Shown here: piece by piece, positions 22,962-35,232 of the stretch | Layout: every line of letters begins with the position of its first letter | How positions within the stretch are numbered: the stretch's first letter is position 1 | Program-made: the position numbers and the translations under genes | Source: Phallus indusiatus | Taxonomy: Eukaryota; Basidiomycota; Agaricomycetes; Phallales; Phallaceae | Assembly (NCBI GenBank): GCA_027605045.1 | Contig: JAQFWX010000007.1 | Location: forward strand, 248,001-312,000 | Length of the DNA stretch: 64,000 nucleotides | Direction: 5' to 3' | Notes under the pieces: generated by a model | Seen by the model: the letters and a program-made list of their open reading frames with translations, nothing else | Databases searched by the model: none | What the model was told of the DNA's origin: nothing

Positions 22962-25050
22962 ATGGACTCCTCAGGCGATTCCCAAGCCCTCGCATTGGCC
23001 AAGCTAATATACGACACAACCGGTAAAATCATTCAAGAGTATAATACCGCAGGTCATTCTCTCCCATCTCTCGATTCCACAGCACCAGGTCCTCTTGATG
23101 GACAGCAAGAGTCTGCCGAACTCGCTCGGTACATACGTATAGTTGAAGGAGCATGCGCTCAACTTAGCACTATGGTTCATGAACCTGGACATGTCGTCAT
23201 AAACGTGAGCCCCATTCCGTACGCCTTGACACAAAAGATTTTATTTAAACGCACGGTCGGGCCGGTGTCAATAGAAAGGCTTCAATGTGAGTTAATGACA
23301 GATCAGGGGTATTGCGTTAGTATCTAATATTGACTCTATCGAAAGATGGTAGAAGTTTCCTGTCTCAACGTTGTCATTAATGCCAAGGTCGCCGACAATC
23401 TACTTGATAAACCTGATGGGTTGCACATCGATGAACTAGCGGCTAAGTGCGGACTGGATCCGCGTAAACTGGGGCGGGTCTTACGTCTGCTTGCAACAGA
23501 GCATTGCTTTAGAGAACGTAAGTTTTGATTTATTTAGCTTGTAATGTACGCACTCAAATTGATTCCGGTCATGGAATAGTGAGTCCAGATGTGTTCGCGA
23601 ACAACCGTATCAGTGTCCAATTGTGTACCAATAACCCATCAGGAAGCTATGCCGGAATTTTGTACGTAACCACCTTGATTTATGAAGGACCTTATAAACA
23701 TGATTCAGAGTGGACGAGACGCTCGCTGCAAGCGTGTATCTGAGTGAAACCCTTTCGGATCCAGAATTCGGGGCGTCTCTATCTTCAAATCATACCGCTT
23801 TTCGCAGAGCTCATGGAACATCTCTCTTCGAATTTTATTCTGTCGTAAGAAAGTATTGATAATTACACTTTAAACTGACTGATTCATATATCAGCCCGCT
23901 AATATTGATCGTCATGAGGTGAGTGAAAAAGCAGTGTCAATAGACCGTTACCTTTGGACGAACTAAATACTAGCGGTTTGCTCGGGGGATGATTGGTATG
24001 GGAGAAAAGACGGGGGAACTCTTATTACCTACAGGTAAGTCGAGTACTGAGGAATTAATCATTAATTTTTTTAATTACAACATACCTAAGTGATCCCTTG
24101 GGGGCTCGCACCCGAGGGTTCTACTATATGTGACATGGGCGGTGGAAATGGCCATATAACCCTCCAGTTAATCAAGCAGTATCCCAATCTTCGCGTTATC
24201 GTTCAAGATCTTCCACATGTCATTGAGCAAGCAAAGCAGGTAAGTACTCCATGAGGTTTCAAATCAATTGACCTATCGTTCTAAAGCAAATGTAACATGG
24301 GTAGCTTTGGACCCAAACCTTCCCTGAAGCGATTGAGACTCAGCGTGTCCAGTTTGTAGCATATGATTTCTTCAAAGACTCACCTTCGCCAAACTGCAAG
24401 TTCTATTTCGTGAGTTTTCAGCGAATTTAGAAGCATTCAGGGGAGAATAACAGCTTACCTTAGATGCGGTATATCTTGTGAATACATAGCCGTAGACTGT
24501 TCAAAGAAGAATGGTTTGTCTCACCTTGATATTTTCACAGAATCGACTGGCCAGACTCCGATTGCTTGAAAATACTGTCGAATATTCGAAGAGTAATGTC
24601 GCCAGACTCATCATTACTCATTAGTTGGTGCTTTATAATTATTCAGTACAAAACGGAATCATTCAGACTTATTACTAGACGAGTTCGTTCTGCGCCCTGC
24701 TTCTCGAGAAGGCACCACGGTGGAAAAGGATGTGGACCAAGTAAATACAAATGCATATTTCGAACCCTTTCGCAGTCTGATAAAAGCTGTATCAGGCCCC
24801 AGCACCTCTGCTAGATAACTATGGACGAGGCGGAATTCAGCCGTATCAAGTAGACATAACAATGATGATGCTGTACAACAGTCAAGCACGAACTCTCCAG
24901 CAATTTATTTCACTTACGTTAGTGCATTTTTTTTTACATCCGATAGTTTTTCCTTGACAGAACGAAAATCATAGAGCACAAGCGGGATTGAAATATAAGA
25001 AAGCAGTACGCTGTGGCGAAACAGAGATTTTGGGGTTTATCCCGGTTTGA
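22962..25050 (+). CDS. O-methyltransferase C, catalytic His replaced
   Basis: Same 13-exon layout as its paralogues, and every junction can be read in frame. The SAM motif ICDMGGGNGHITLQLIKQYP is intact, and microexon 24464-24477 encodes MRYI. The exon that follows begins AATCGACTGG, where the four other genes have ACACGACTGG or ACATGACTGG. The codon at 24542-24544 is therefore ATC (Ile) in place of the His of HDWPDSDC. In PF00891 enzymes that His is the general base that deprotonates the substrate hydroxyl, so this copy is probably inactive or altered. The donor after LLI is GTTGGT, weaker than GTATGT in A and D. The end reads CGETEILGFIPV. The 3' flank is nearly identical to that of gene D. 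Confidence 0.83.
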
Positions 25051-25960
25051 AAGAAGGCGGGCGTAGCAGCATGACGCGTCTTATTGTGAATTGAATGCCA
25101 TGTAGTTTAGTTCATTCCTTGAGTGGGCGTCGAGAATCTTAGGTCCCTATCATAGCATGAATGTCGACAAAGAAGTGAGACACAAAGGAAACGAAGACAC
25201 TCGCGGATGAAGGCATCGACCGACCTGAATAAAAAGCATAAAGACATAACAGAGCTTTATAGGCTCGTATTAAGCTGCTTCCGAACTTAGACCCGGTCAT
25301 CTGACGTCGTCTCTAGTAGTTGCATATTTTCCAACAGGCTAAGGGATTAGACAAACGCATAGGCAAGGACGTAGCTACCTCTCGCATGTTTTGCGACCTG
25401 CGCGTCCCAAGTGTCTTTATTCAAAGAATCAATAAGAGAATAAATTAGAACTGAAGTACCGCGAAGAGTGAATATTAAAGTGCACCGGACAAATATGGCC
25501 TCAGTACTTAATGATGGTTTCCATTTACGACATAGGAATCATCGGAGTGGCGGTCCTATCGTATAGCTTGACTCCGAGGATTCTTTGCTCTTTGTTGAAG
25601 AACGCTAAAAAGAATGTTTTTGCTTTGGGCTTGTTCGTACGTGTTCAAGTGGATATTTTCAAAGTAATCTAAAAACAATTGGTGTTTAACAGAATAAGAG
25701 AGGCTTCAGAAACGGTCGAAGTAAAGTATACACTGTACATCACCGCCTGTCGTCGACTCGTCAACGCGTCGGTCGTATAGAGGTGTTTCACGTGACATGT
25801 TCAATTCGTGTCACGAAAGGTGTTGCCGGTCACAGAAAGAAAGCGGGAAATTTTGCCGAGCTCGAGAGTCCTCTTCCCTTGAACTTTGAGCTTGAGCTTG
25901 AGTACTTGAGTACGATCCCTATCACTTTTTGTCTGATATATTTACCCAACATTTCTGCTG
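25051..25960. repeat. shared 3' flank of O-methyltransferases C and D, copy 1
   Basis: About 0.9 kb that matches 42649-43440 with few differences. It includes the CATTCCTTGAGTGGGCGTCG and GACAAAGAAGTGAGACACAA segments. No reading frame is conserved between the two copies, so it is read as non-coding. Confidence 0.8.
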
Positions 25961-25964
25961 CCAT

Positions 25965-26110
25965 TTGCACCCAATCTCGTACATCTGAATCCTCAAATCG
26001 TCAATGGTTTGGACAATTTTCAGCTATCTCTATTCATAAATCTATCGAGTCTTCATCTTTTATTTACCGAGGTCACCAGAATCAAGGGCGAAATGTATAT
26101 TCGCGTAGAA
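25965..26110 (+). pseudogene. fragment of an F-box/LRR-type gene
   Basis: About 145 bp homologous to the middle of the F-box genes at 51.6 and 53.7 kb, with NGLDNFQLSLFINLSSLHLL and FTEVTRIKGE in one frame. It starts abruptly where the C/D shared flank ends and stops abruptly at about 26110. It is a truncated remnant without start or F-box. Confidence 0.7.
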
Positions 26111-26404
26111 TGTATACTTGGGGAATCAGATCAGCCGAATATCATAGCCGTATTGACATTGTCCTCAGGGATTGCAACGTTCAACCTTTCAGATGGATTT
26201 ACCGTGGCTTGGCCCTTAGGACGGGAACCGGTCCCTCCTCAAGGCCTCATTAATCATTAATCATTTCCCATTCTTCCGAGTCCACATTTCGCATTAACAT
26301 GCGGTCCGCGTCTCACTCAAGACTACTATATAATGCCCTCGCCTAATGTAGGCACTCCACATTGCCTTTCCACTTTAATGGGAGTGATGAGCCCTTCACT
26401 AATT

Positions 26405-28141
26405 ATGTCGAATCAGAGCGATGAAAGGTGAATATCATCTCCGAAAACCTCTATCATTGATGAAACCCCTACTGACAAAAGACACAGTATTACGAGGTAC
26501 ACAGCAGGGGAAGTTCAGAACTCCAAGGCCGCTATCAATAGGTTAAACGACGACATCCTCTACGATATTTTCGTGTTGACTATGGATGATTCCTCAACTC
26601 CTCAAAAAACCGCTCTAACCTTGTCTTATGTATGCCGTCGTTGGAGAAGGTCTGCACTGGAATGCCCTATTTTGTGGAGCATCTTAGATCTTGGTTCACC
26701 ACCCCGGCTTCTTGATTTATTCCTCATTCGGTCCAGGGATTCACCTCTCACGTTATGTTGGTCTTACAAACGCACTTCTAAAGGGTTCCGGAATAATGAC
26801 GTTCCCGTAATGGAGCCTAATCAGATTTCGCCTCGCTTGTGCTTTTTGCGTTTGCACCTTCCACTTTCAAAGTTCACTCAGATTCACCATATTCTTCATA
26901 ATCCCAATGTGCCGCCACTTCAACCGCGACATTTGATTATCGGCCGGTTGCACGAGGGGAGGAGACGACCGGTACCGTCGCCTTTGACAGATTTAATGCG
27001 TATTGACATTACGCGCCTTGAAGAACTTGGACTTGAATCTGTGGAGTTACCGTGGCTCAAACTTCCACCGCACAACAACTTGACATCCTTTGAGTTTCGG
27101 TTCCCATTAAACCCGCCTACCGTTTCTGGTCTTTTAACGTTTCTTTCGAGTTGTCCTCTCCTTCGCAAGCTGGAGCTCACCTTTAACCTCATACTGAGTA
27201 AAGGAAAAGTAGACCTGGACGCGGTCCGGAGGCAACCAAGGATAATTATGCCTAAACTCGAACAACTTGAGCTAATATCATGCGAAACGACTAGTTATGT
27301 TTATTTCCGAGCGCTTTCGAGTCGTATTCAGTATAGCGCAGCTTTGTCCAAGTTCATCCTGGAATATGACAATCGTTGCGAACATCTAGACTCTTCTGAT
27401 TCAGAAGATGACGCTTCAGACTCAGATGATGACTCAATGGAAGACGCTTCAGACCCAGAGGATGGATCAATGGAAGACACTACCACCCGCAACATTTTTG
27501 AGGCAATACCATCTGGGTTATTTTCCAATTTTTCAAGCCATCTATTTCTGCACGTAGGTGTCTCGGCATTCGGCGACGATTCCTTTCTGTTTGAAATCGC
27601 CTCCGGATTTAATTACACCGATCTGGTACATACAAGTCCTCCTTTCAAAGTCTCAGGTTCCTTTCCTAGAATAGACGGTTGTTCTTTCGATTATTTACGT
27701 ACAATGCAAGACTTGGTACGCGCTATGCCTGGAATAACATACCTACGTTTAGGTCCCTCGGCCCTGATCCCCCCGTGGATTGCTTCCATACCCACCTTAT
27801 TTCCCTGTCTGGAAACTCTTCATCTCATTATCTTGCCTTCCAGTCTCATTCTCAGGTGTCTCCCAGAGGGTCTAAGACTCAAAAAACTTGTTCTGGCTAA
27901 TCATCACGTCTCCTTTGTTAATACTATTCTCAATATCGTTTCGCGTACCAAAGCTCGGGTTTTGGAACTTTCCAACGTAATATTTTATCGCAAGGATCAG
28001 TATGAGACTTTGAAAAGGACTTTGCAGGAGAGGATCGTTGCATTAAAAATGGACTCGTGTATAATAACCACCCGTAATCCATCGCCGTCGGTAATTCGCA
28101 CCCCAATTCAAAATTTGAAAAATACACATATACTTGGATGA
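26405..28141 (+). CDS. F-box protein (LRR-like C-terminus)
   Basis: A 23-nt first exon (26405-26427, MSNQSDES) joins over a 60-bp intron to a long second exon (26488-28141), giving 558 residues. The F-box lies at about residues 25-70: AAINRLNDDILYDIFVLTM, then LSYVCRRWRRSALECPILWS. The rest has regularly spaced hydrophobic segments (LRKLELTFNLIL, FPCLETLHLIIL), as in fungal F-box/LRR-like proteins. An acidic Asp/Ser run sits at about residues 280-305. F-box proteins recruit substrates to SCF ubiquitin ligases, but the target is unknown. Sequence differs strongly from the other F-box genes here, so it is a separate subfamily. The exon 1 start was chosen because no ATG precedes the F-box in the long exon. 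Confidence 0.83.
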
Positions 28142-28598
28142 GAAAGTTAAATAACTTTGTATATACATATTCATTATCTTCTCAAATATAAGCATCTTTA
28201 ATTAAGTCGATTGCGGATCCGCTATTATTCTGGCGAGGGCAGTTTATGAACAACAATAACCAAATATAACGATATTAAGCAATGGTTTCACGGACTCGAA
28301 CAACTTGAATATTATGCAAAGTACCGGAATCTACCGAAAAGCGCGCCTTGACAGTAGGCCGAAAAGAAGGATCCAATCTGTTAGTGTCGCGAAAGAGCGA
28401 GTGAAGTAGATTCTGCATATAAGAACCATAAAATATGTCGATGGGGTATAATTGGTTTTAGGGTTTACAGAAACGCGCGATGAATTCAGATTAATGCAAG
28501 CACATCATGAATCATATCTACTTCACGGCATGGATAGCCAACTATTGTTCCATTGACGACTTTCAAATTATAACCTGCATACAGGAGATACCACCTGC
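28142..28598. other. intergenic, outer end of inverted duplication
   Basis: The inner part (about 28400-28598) matches the sequence after the right-arm aminopeptidase in inverse orientation. The rest has no recognisable content. Confidence 0.5.
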
Positions 28599-31500
28599 TT
28601 AAGGAATTCCTGCTTCAACCGTATTGTGATTCTTCCATTCCTCAAGCCAATTCTTTACTTCATTCTTGCTTCTCTGAGAAGAAAAGTCAGATGACAAAAC
28701 AGTATTAATCTTTAATGGTAGACTTACTTCTGACCACCCTGCTTTGGCGCGAACGATGTCCAATGTTTGGGCAAGCGCCTTGTTGATTTTGGACGTATCT
28801 CTATCTTTGAAATAATCTTCAAGTTCTTGTGCGTCTTGCAAAGTTGTCAATACCGCGGCTATTGATAGAAAGAAAAAAGAGAAACTGAGTGACTCTTCCG
28901 ATTTTCTTGCGATCTGGAGATTGGTTATTTGGAATTATCATTAAATCATGCAGAACCGAGGCTTTTCATGAGGATAATCACTTCACCTCGTCGTAGTTTG
29001 TGGTGAAAAATGTAGCCAGTTTCTGACGAAACCAGTTCATGAAATGACAATTCAATTATAGTCAACGATGTTCTCATACCTTTCCAATCTTCCTGTTCGC
29101 GGAAGCCGCAGTCAAGAAGCTTTGAATCGCCTAAGTGGGGAATCAAGTCAGCGCACCATTTATTGACTGATGTCGATAAAAAGGATCACGTTAGACGGCA
29201 CAGAACTGAGAACAAAATCAAAAGTTTCTTCAATTAAAGCCGGATCACGGGTGCTAGTCATGCCGGCAATGGCTGCAGTCTGAATGGTAGGATTCGTGGA
29301 GCTGAGGAATGCTTTCTTTGACTCCTCCCACTCTTGTCTACCTCCATGTTTACTTGCCTAACACGGGTCATAATGATGAAAGTGAGGAATGAATATGATT
29401 GGATAAAAGGTTCACATTAATCACATACAATGGCAAATGTGATTTTGACAAGATCAGGGGGTATATGAGAATCCGAACCCGTGGACAGATAAATTTTAAA
29501 CCACTCCTGCAGCTTTTGTACAACCCTGCGAATGATGATAGTTGTAAACTTCAAATGCAAATGCGGTAAAGCGAAGTATGCGCGCGACTTACTCGGGTAA
29601 ACCACTATCTGCAGCTGCACCAATCACCGTGGTCCGTAAGTTTATCGTGTCATAGTGCTCTCCGGGTGGATACTCGTATCCTAACCGTCTTGAAAGTGGG
29701 GCTACAAAGGTCTGTAATCAAAACATCATGAGCATAAATGAAGGTTGGAGTTGGCGGGACACGGAACTCACTCTTAAAAAATCTCGCAAGCTATCCTTGT
29801 CTGCTTCATCAAGACGACTCTGACTGATCTGAGAAATTTGATTTATTATGCTTTCCCATACAAGGTCTACGAATAGAAAGTTCGCCGGTTTGGGATACAT
29901 TGATAAATAAAGATGACGTACATTCATTTTCAGATCCTAGCTTGTCTATGTAGCTTAAAACACTGCTCGTCGTGGTATAGCCGGACGTAGCGAGAGCCGT
30001 TGCATCATTAAGAATGCCCAGGCGATCAACCACTGTTAAACTAGAATTCGGAGAAGCAGCTTCCTGACCGAGTTTAACCAAATGTTTGAGGGGATAGAGA
30101 ACTCTATCTACAAGAAGATTAGCAACACTGTCTCATGGACATTGCCTAAGTTGAGCATACAAAACCCGGTTGAACCCGCATTCAGCTTCCACAAACGACT
30201 GGTATCGAGCTTGACAGTCGTCTCTCTTGTGGTAAGCAGCACGTTATTATCGATGGATATTTTGTCTTCCAAGTCGACAGTTAGTATACTTAAAGGAACG
30301 TGCCTAAATTGACAACACATGAGCTAAGGACAAACACCGTTGAATGAAGCAACTGCAAACCAAATCGTTTGATTATCCTTATCCTCCGCCTTCCCACCGA
30401 TAAAGAACCTATCCTGACGAATATGAATACCATCTTCCGTTTCAGTAACCGTTAAAACTGGATAACCGGTCTAATTGAATCCGTCATTTTCACAAATGAC
30501 TAAATCTTCAAGTCGGAACGCTATATTTACCTTTGTTATCCAGTTTTTCATTAACGCGTTTATATCCTGTCCTACATTTCGCATTATAATAAACATCATT
30601 CGCTATCAAGTCATTGAGTAAGCGGAGAAAAAGGTACTAACCGGTAGCTTTTTGTATGCCAGCCCAGAGATCCTCCGCTACGGTATTACTATACAGATGA
30701 TCCTTCAAATATATCGACACGCCTTTAAGGAATCGGTCTTCTCCGGTGAATACTGAGAGCATACGGAGAACTAAACAAATTGAAGGTTGGCGTCTGATCA
30801 TGTCTTTGATCAATTGAAAGAATACGGACCAGATGCTGCCTTAGAATAAGATAAAAAATCAAAGACCTTAAGACAGGAAAATTCAGCTACTGTGGTGAAA
30901 TAATAAAGGTGGAATGCATACCTGGCCAATATCGTTTGCATTGGGAACGGGTACTTGAATAGGATGAGAAGACGGCCGAGCGTCGAGTGAAAATGCTCTG
31001 GTCGCGTGCTTATTGTAAAAACTTGAATAAGCCTTCCATTCGGGAAATAATCTATGATATTATTAAAGATCGATCCACGGCTATAACTTGAGTAAATTCT
31101 GAACTTATTCAGGATGACCACTTCGCCCATAATAGTCGCGAAACCTACGGACCATCATAAGCAACGTCAGCGACAATGTAACATTCTGCTAACCTTCATT
31201 CAGCCAGAGGTTGTCCCACCATTCCATTGTAGCAATATTACCGAACCCTTGCGTTTTGAATAAGCTAGGAGAAAAACCACACCAAATTAACGAAAGGCAT
31301 ACACATATGTGCAATCTGTCGCGTTTTTATAATTCTAAGAACATACGACAAGGTCAAAAGCAAAAACTAACCTCGTGACTTTGGGTACTAGCAATACTTT
31401 GCTTTGAAACCAAGTCAACTCGTTCAGGATCTACGAGGTACAGGCTCGTTCTTCCGGTGATTAAACCCTAATATCGCGAATAGTCAACAAAAAGGTCTGT

Positions 31501-32834
31501 GAGAGGGATGGACATGTTCGCTGCATCATCTTACCCAATTCTCCATAGCACCATAACTGTCATGTGCCTGGCAACATGTCATATTGAGTGGAGGGTATAA
31601 ATCAATGAATGAGACATACCACAAGGGTATCTAATTTCGGGAGGGCAAATTCAACATCGAAGACTTTTTCGTAATGAACTAGCGCTCTGGCTGTAACGTC
31701 TAAAGCGAACTACACATACGCCACGCTCAGCCGTTTGCTTTTACATACAGAATTAGTACAGTCATATATACCTGAGCTTGATTGATAATGTCCTCTGTCG
31801 CTGTGTTCATTGTTAACAGTCCGCTCCACGCACAAAAAAAAAGAGGGAGAGAGGAAACTGGACACACCGTATATTCGTACAGGGCGTATTGTCCCGCTTA
31901 GAGGACTTGTATAAGAGCTTTCCAAATGTTTGAATTCACCGTTGGCAAAAGCCAAAATATAAGTTGACATCTGCCAGTAATGTCAGATTGACAACACCTC
32001 GAGCACCGCGGCACACTGAGAGAAGAGTACCTTAGGGGTCGTTTGAAATTGGGTGATTTTCCATCCTTCGTACCCTTCGCCTTCAAACAAATCAGTGTAG
32101 TGCCCTGAAACAACCGCGGTTTCCGATACGGCTGGCATGTTGGATAGACTGACGGTGTTGGATCTGGATATCATGGCCATGGCAAATGTGGCTTTCAAAG
32201 CGGGTTCGTCCCAGCAAGGAAAAGCAGCACGAGCATAAGTTGCCTGATAGAGGTTAAGTAAGAGGAGTACCCAGCAAAGGCGAGGTTTCGCATCACCTCA
32301 AACTGCGTGAGAGTGTAATGACGCTCCTTGCCTTGTTTCTCGTATCTGGAGTAGTAATATCCTGGTAATTATTTTAGAGAAACAATGGGGATTTCAAATG
32401 TGAGGAACAGCTTACGCACCTTGCACGTTATTGGCTAACTGGTGTCTATAAAGAATGGATAGTTTGACCTTGTCTCCTTTTTTATAAGGGGCTGGAAGAG
32501 TCAGAGTCGCTCTCTCGGTTTCTTTGTCGAGGGTAAGGTTGGCTAGATCAACAGGCTTGGGTTGATCATCAAGCTTGGACACATAGATTTTTTCTATAGT
32601 GTGTTTCGCAGAGTTGAATGTGAGTGACTTAGTGTCAGCATCAACGTCAAGGCTTGAAATAAGTCGTCAGCTCGGCTATAACGGAAAAGAAAAGAGTAAG
32701 TCGCACTAAATAGAAACAAATCCTCTATACTCCAGTTTGTCAAGGTCGGTCTTGAGCATAAGATCATAGTGAACTGGTCTAGCTTCTGTAGGAAGTCTAT
32801 AATACGCCGGAGATTCAGATGAGAGATTAGACAT
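28599..32834 (-). CDS. M1 family zinc aminopeptidase, left-arm copy
   Basis: Gluzincin aminopeptidases of this family remove N-terminal residues from peptides. About two dozen short exons. The start [20 protein letters not shown] is at 32834. Next come [17 protein letters not shown] and [18 protein letters not shown] is the N-terminal-amine-binding motif. The zinc motif HEIAHMW is built from three exons: HE ends one, IAHM plus the first base of W is a 13-nt microexon (31315-31303), and the next starts [20 protein letters not shown]. Later parts include [19 protein letters not shown] and [13 protein letters not shown]. The C-terminal helical domain ends [15 protein letters not shown] at TAA 28599. 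No frame lesion was found after splicing. No signal peptide is visible, so it is probably cytosolic. It resembles yeast Ape2/Aap1 in layout. Confidence 0.88.
31303..31315 (-). other. 13-nt microexon within the HEXXH zinc motif
   Basis: The exon ATTGCACATATGT lies between a CGACAG acceptor and a GTATGC donor. It supplies I-A-H-M and the first base of Trp, completing HEIAHMW. Without it the frame after HE would break. The same exon is found at 57763-57775. Confidence 0.85.
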
Positions 32835-34262
32835 CAAGGAAGTAGAAATGGGGTCTCTTGCAGCTACGACTTGTACGACGTATTTCAAGATTCGTCTTAA
32901 ATGTTTCAGAAGCCTGAAGGAACGATCATTGCTTATTAATCTAAATGTCGCAAGTGTATTGATGAGCTCCGTTCTAAACTTCCGCGTGACTGACTGTGGA
33001 GTTATAAACACCCACTGAGAAGTCTCATAATAATAGACTGGCGGTTCGGCTTTTGCCAGAAGGGCGACATTCCTTTACGCAGGTCTAAAGCGCTTGAAGA
33101 GCGGGTATTTTGAACGATAAACTCAGAAGTGTTGTCAACCTATCGTCCGGCTTGTTGATCAGCTTCCAAACTACAAAGTCGGAATGCTCGACGTATGAGT
33201 TTGAATAAATCAGTAGCGCCGATACGAGACATCCGTTAAGGTGTTGAAATAAGATCTCCTCTGAAAGAGAACGAGATAGCATGGGAAAATAAAATCCATG
33301 TCATATACGCAGTAGCAGACAGGACAGCCTTGAGGCTACTTACTTAGTACTACGCCAGCTACGCCGCGACAGATTCATTTACTGCAGCCTGCGCGGAATG
33401 ACTCAATAAATTGATTTGGATATAATTTCGTTATGCGTTTTGACTTTCTCGCACACTTTTGGTGTTCTCCGCAGTATAGCTTCTACAAAACAATTGAACG
33501 TAAACGTTTATCTGAAATTTGGACTCAGTTCCACTAACCATTATTGTATTCCAGAATCTTGATAGTTAGAGTTCGCTGCGGAGTAATTCGTCAGACCGTC
33601 TTTCGAAACTTGCCGGTAGACTACAAGGATGTGAAGACTGAGGAAAACGAACGCGCGTTACGCGTTACTGTGGGTTGTGGGTCCAGCTCAGGATTAACTT
33701 CCATGCACAGTCACTACCACAAGGTAAATATTGCTTCTGTACTGTGCTAAGGCTATGCTCAGCCGTACATTATGAACAGTGTATCGGTTATTTGCGGTTT
33801 TTATCTTGTGGATATCATGTCCATTGTTTGATTTCAAGCAAGCTTTCTTCCAGATACGTCAGTGTCATGCAATGAGAACTTAGAACTAGTCCTCATGTTT
33901 ACTTGATTTGAACAGCTTCTGCATTGGGTCGACCCTTGTTAGAGCCAGATGTTTGATTTTGCTTACTGAAGGAATTCTGATAGCTATTAACTACTATGGT
34001 TTCCCTTTATGATTTGGAAAACACTTGGTTGAACACACGAATTGTGTATGAGGTAATGTATGTTACCGATAGCTTTCCTTTTTCACTTACGGTCGTCATG
34101 TGGGGGCGTGCGCTGGCAGAGCGACTGGCCCACGTTTCATCCGAAACCGGGATAGTTCGAATCTTTGATAATGTCGGCCATTAATTATTTGTATAAATTA
34201 TAGACGAAGCATGACATCGCAGTGCCTGGCATTTCACTGCGGCCACATCTTTCTGATCAGTC
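32835..34262. other. intergenic: arm homology, then aegerolysin upstream region
   Basis: From 32835 to about 33825 the sequence matches 55210-56241 in inverse orientation (aminopeptidase 5' region). From about 33825 the match stops and the aegerolysin-carrying segment begins. No other gene is seen. Confidence 0.6.
34192..34198 (+). promoter_or_regulatory. TATA box of the aegerolysin gene
   Basis: TATAAAT 65 bp upstream of the chosen ATG, on the same strand. Confidence 0.5.
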
Positions 34263-34796
34263 ATGAAAGTTGACCCAAGGTGGAGTAATCGCGCCGAAAC
34301 ACTCGGGTACAACCAATGGGTACAACTCAGAATCATGAATTATTCTTACATTTATGGTCATCCCGGTAAATCCAACACCCATCCTATCAAAATCAAGAAT
34401 GTCTCTTTATCATACGGAAAATTTCATCAATTCAGTAACCAATTCATTATATGATCGTTTTATCACACTTACGCACTCGCAGATTCAAAAGACGTCGAAA
34501 TTCCCGCGAGTCAATTCGAAAACTCGGAGATCAGGCCCGGTGGTGACATTGACATGTTTTCCTGCGGACGTTCGGGTTCACCATCTGGAACCACGGGTTC
34601 CTTTTCCCTTTTCGATATGACTTCCGGGACTAAGATCTGTACCGTGAATTGGGACTGTCCTTGGGCAAGTTCAAAGAACTCGATAGTAGTCTCACTTTCC
34701 GATTCCAATTGGACCGTCAAATTGCAGGGATTTGTGACCAATGGTGCTGCACTTGGGTTTGGAACGATCAATTGCTACCGCGTAAATAAACCCTAA
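34263..34796 (+). CDS. aegerolysin family protein
   Basis: Two exons (34263-34435 and 34484-34796) give 161 residues. Motifs of the family are visible in order: QWVQLRI near the N-terminus, IKIKNVSLSYGKF, the cysteine block FSCGRSGSPSGTTGSF, and TVNWDCPWAS with its Trp and Cys. The C-terminus is about the usual place for the family. Aegerolysins are small beta-sandwich proteins that bind specific membrane lipids. Some form pores together with a separate MACPF partner, and no MACPF gene is seen in this window. The first 20 residues and a loop after MNYSY are longer than I expect, so the start or an extra intron may be misread. The gene lies opposite in strand to its neighbours and is absent from the right arm. 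Confidence 0.85.
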
Positions 34797-35232
34797 GGCC
34801 TTCATCTCCGTTTCAACCATAATCCTTTTATTTACACACTTTCTCATTAGTGAGTTTAAAGTTGCAAATGTATTTTTTGGAACGAAAGCTTTATATTTCA
34901 TGACGATATTTCTTGTCGCGTAGCGTATAAACGTGCCTTTCTTGTTACTTATTGCGAAATAACCGTTTTGCAATCCGTGAACGCAGGACATTTCTTGAAC
35001 ATGGAAGTCGGCGCTATTTAATACGTGGGAGGTTGTATAAATAGTCATCGTGGAAATATGCGTAAAACAGATATAATTTGAATTTTGATGAGAGGAATTG
35101 AAATTGAAAGTGAAAGTTAATAACGGATAACATAAACGCGTATTATTAGCTGCTTCGAAAACGTGATTGTTCGAAAGGTGTTTTAAGGAAAGAATAGTTT
35201 CTTCAAATGAATGTCACAAGCTCTACATGTTT
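34797..35232. other. intergenic between aegerolysin and broken F-box gene
   Basis: Arm homology resumes at about 34850. A minus-strand frame from ATG 35048 (TIYTTSHVLNSADFHVQEMS) has a matching start in the right arm at 54969, but the two diverge and the right copy stops after 55 codons. It is not called as a gene. Confidence 0.45.

Noticed and set aside
31250..31420. Apparent loss of the HEXXH zinc motif in both aminopeptidases (HE followed by a stop or unrelated residues)
   Set aside because: A 13-nt microexon (31303-31315; 57763-57775) with good splice sites restores HEIAHMWFGN in both copies.
34060..34180. tRNA-like B-box (AGTTCGAATC) near 34147
   Set aside because: No matching A-box, acceptor stem or anticodon arm can be folded around it.
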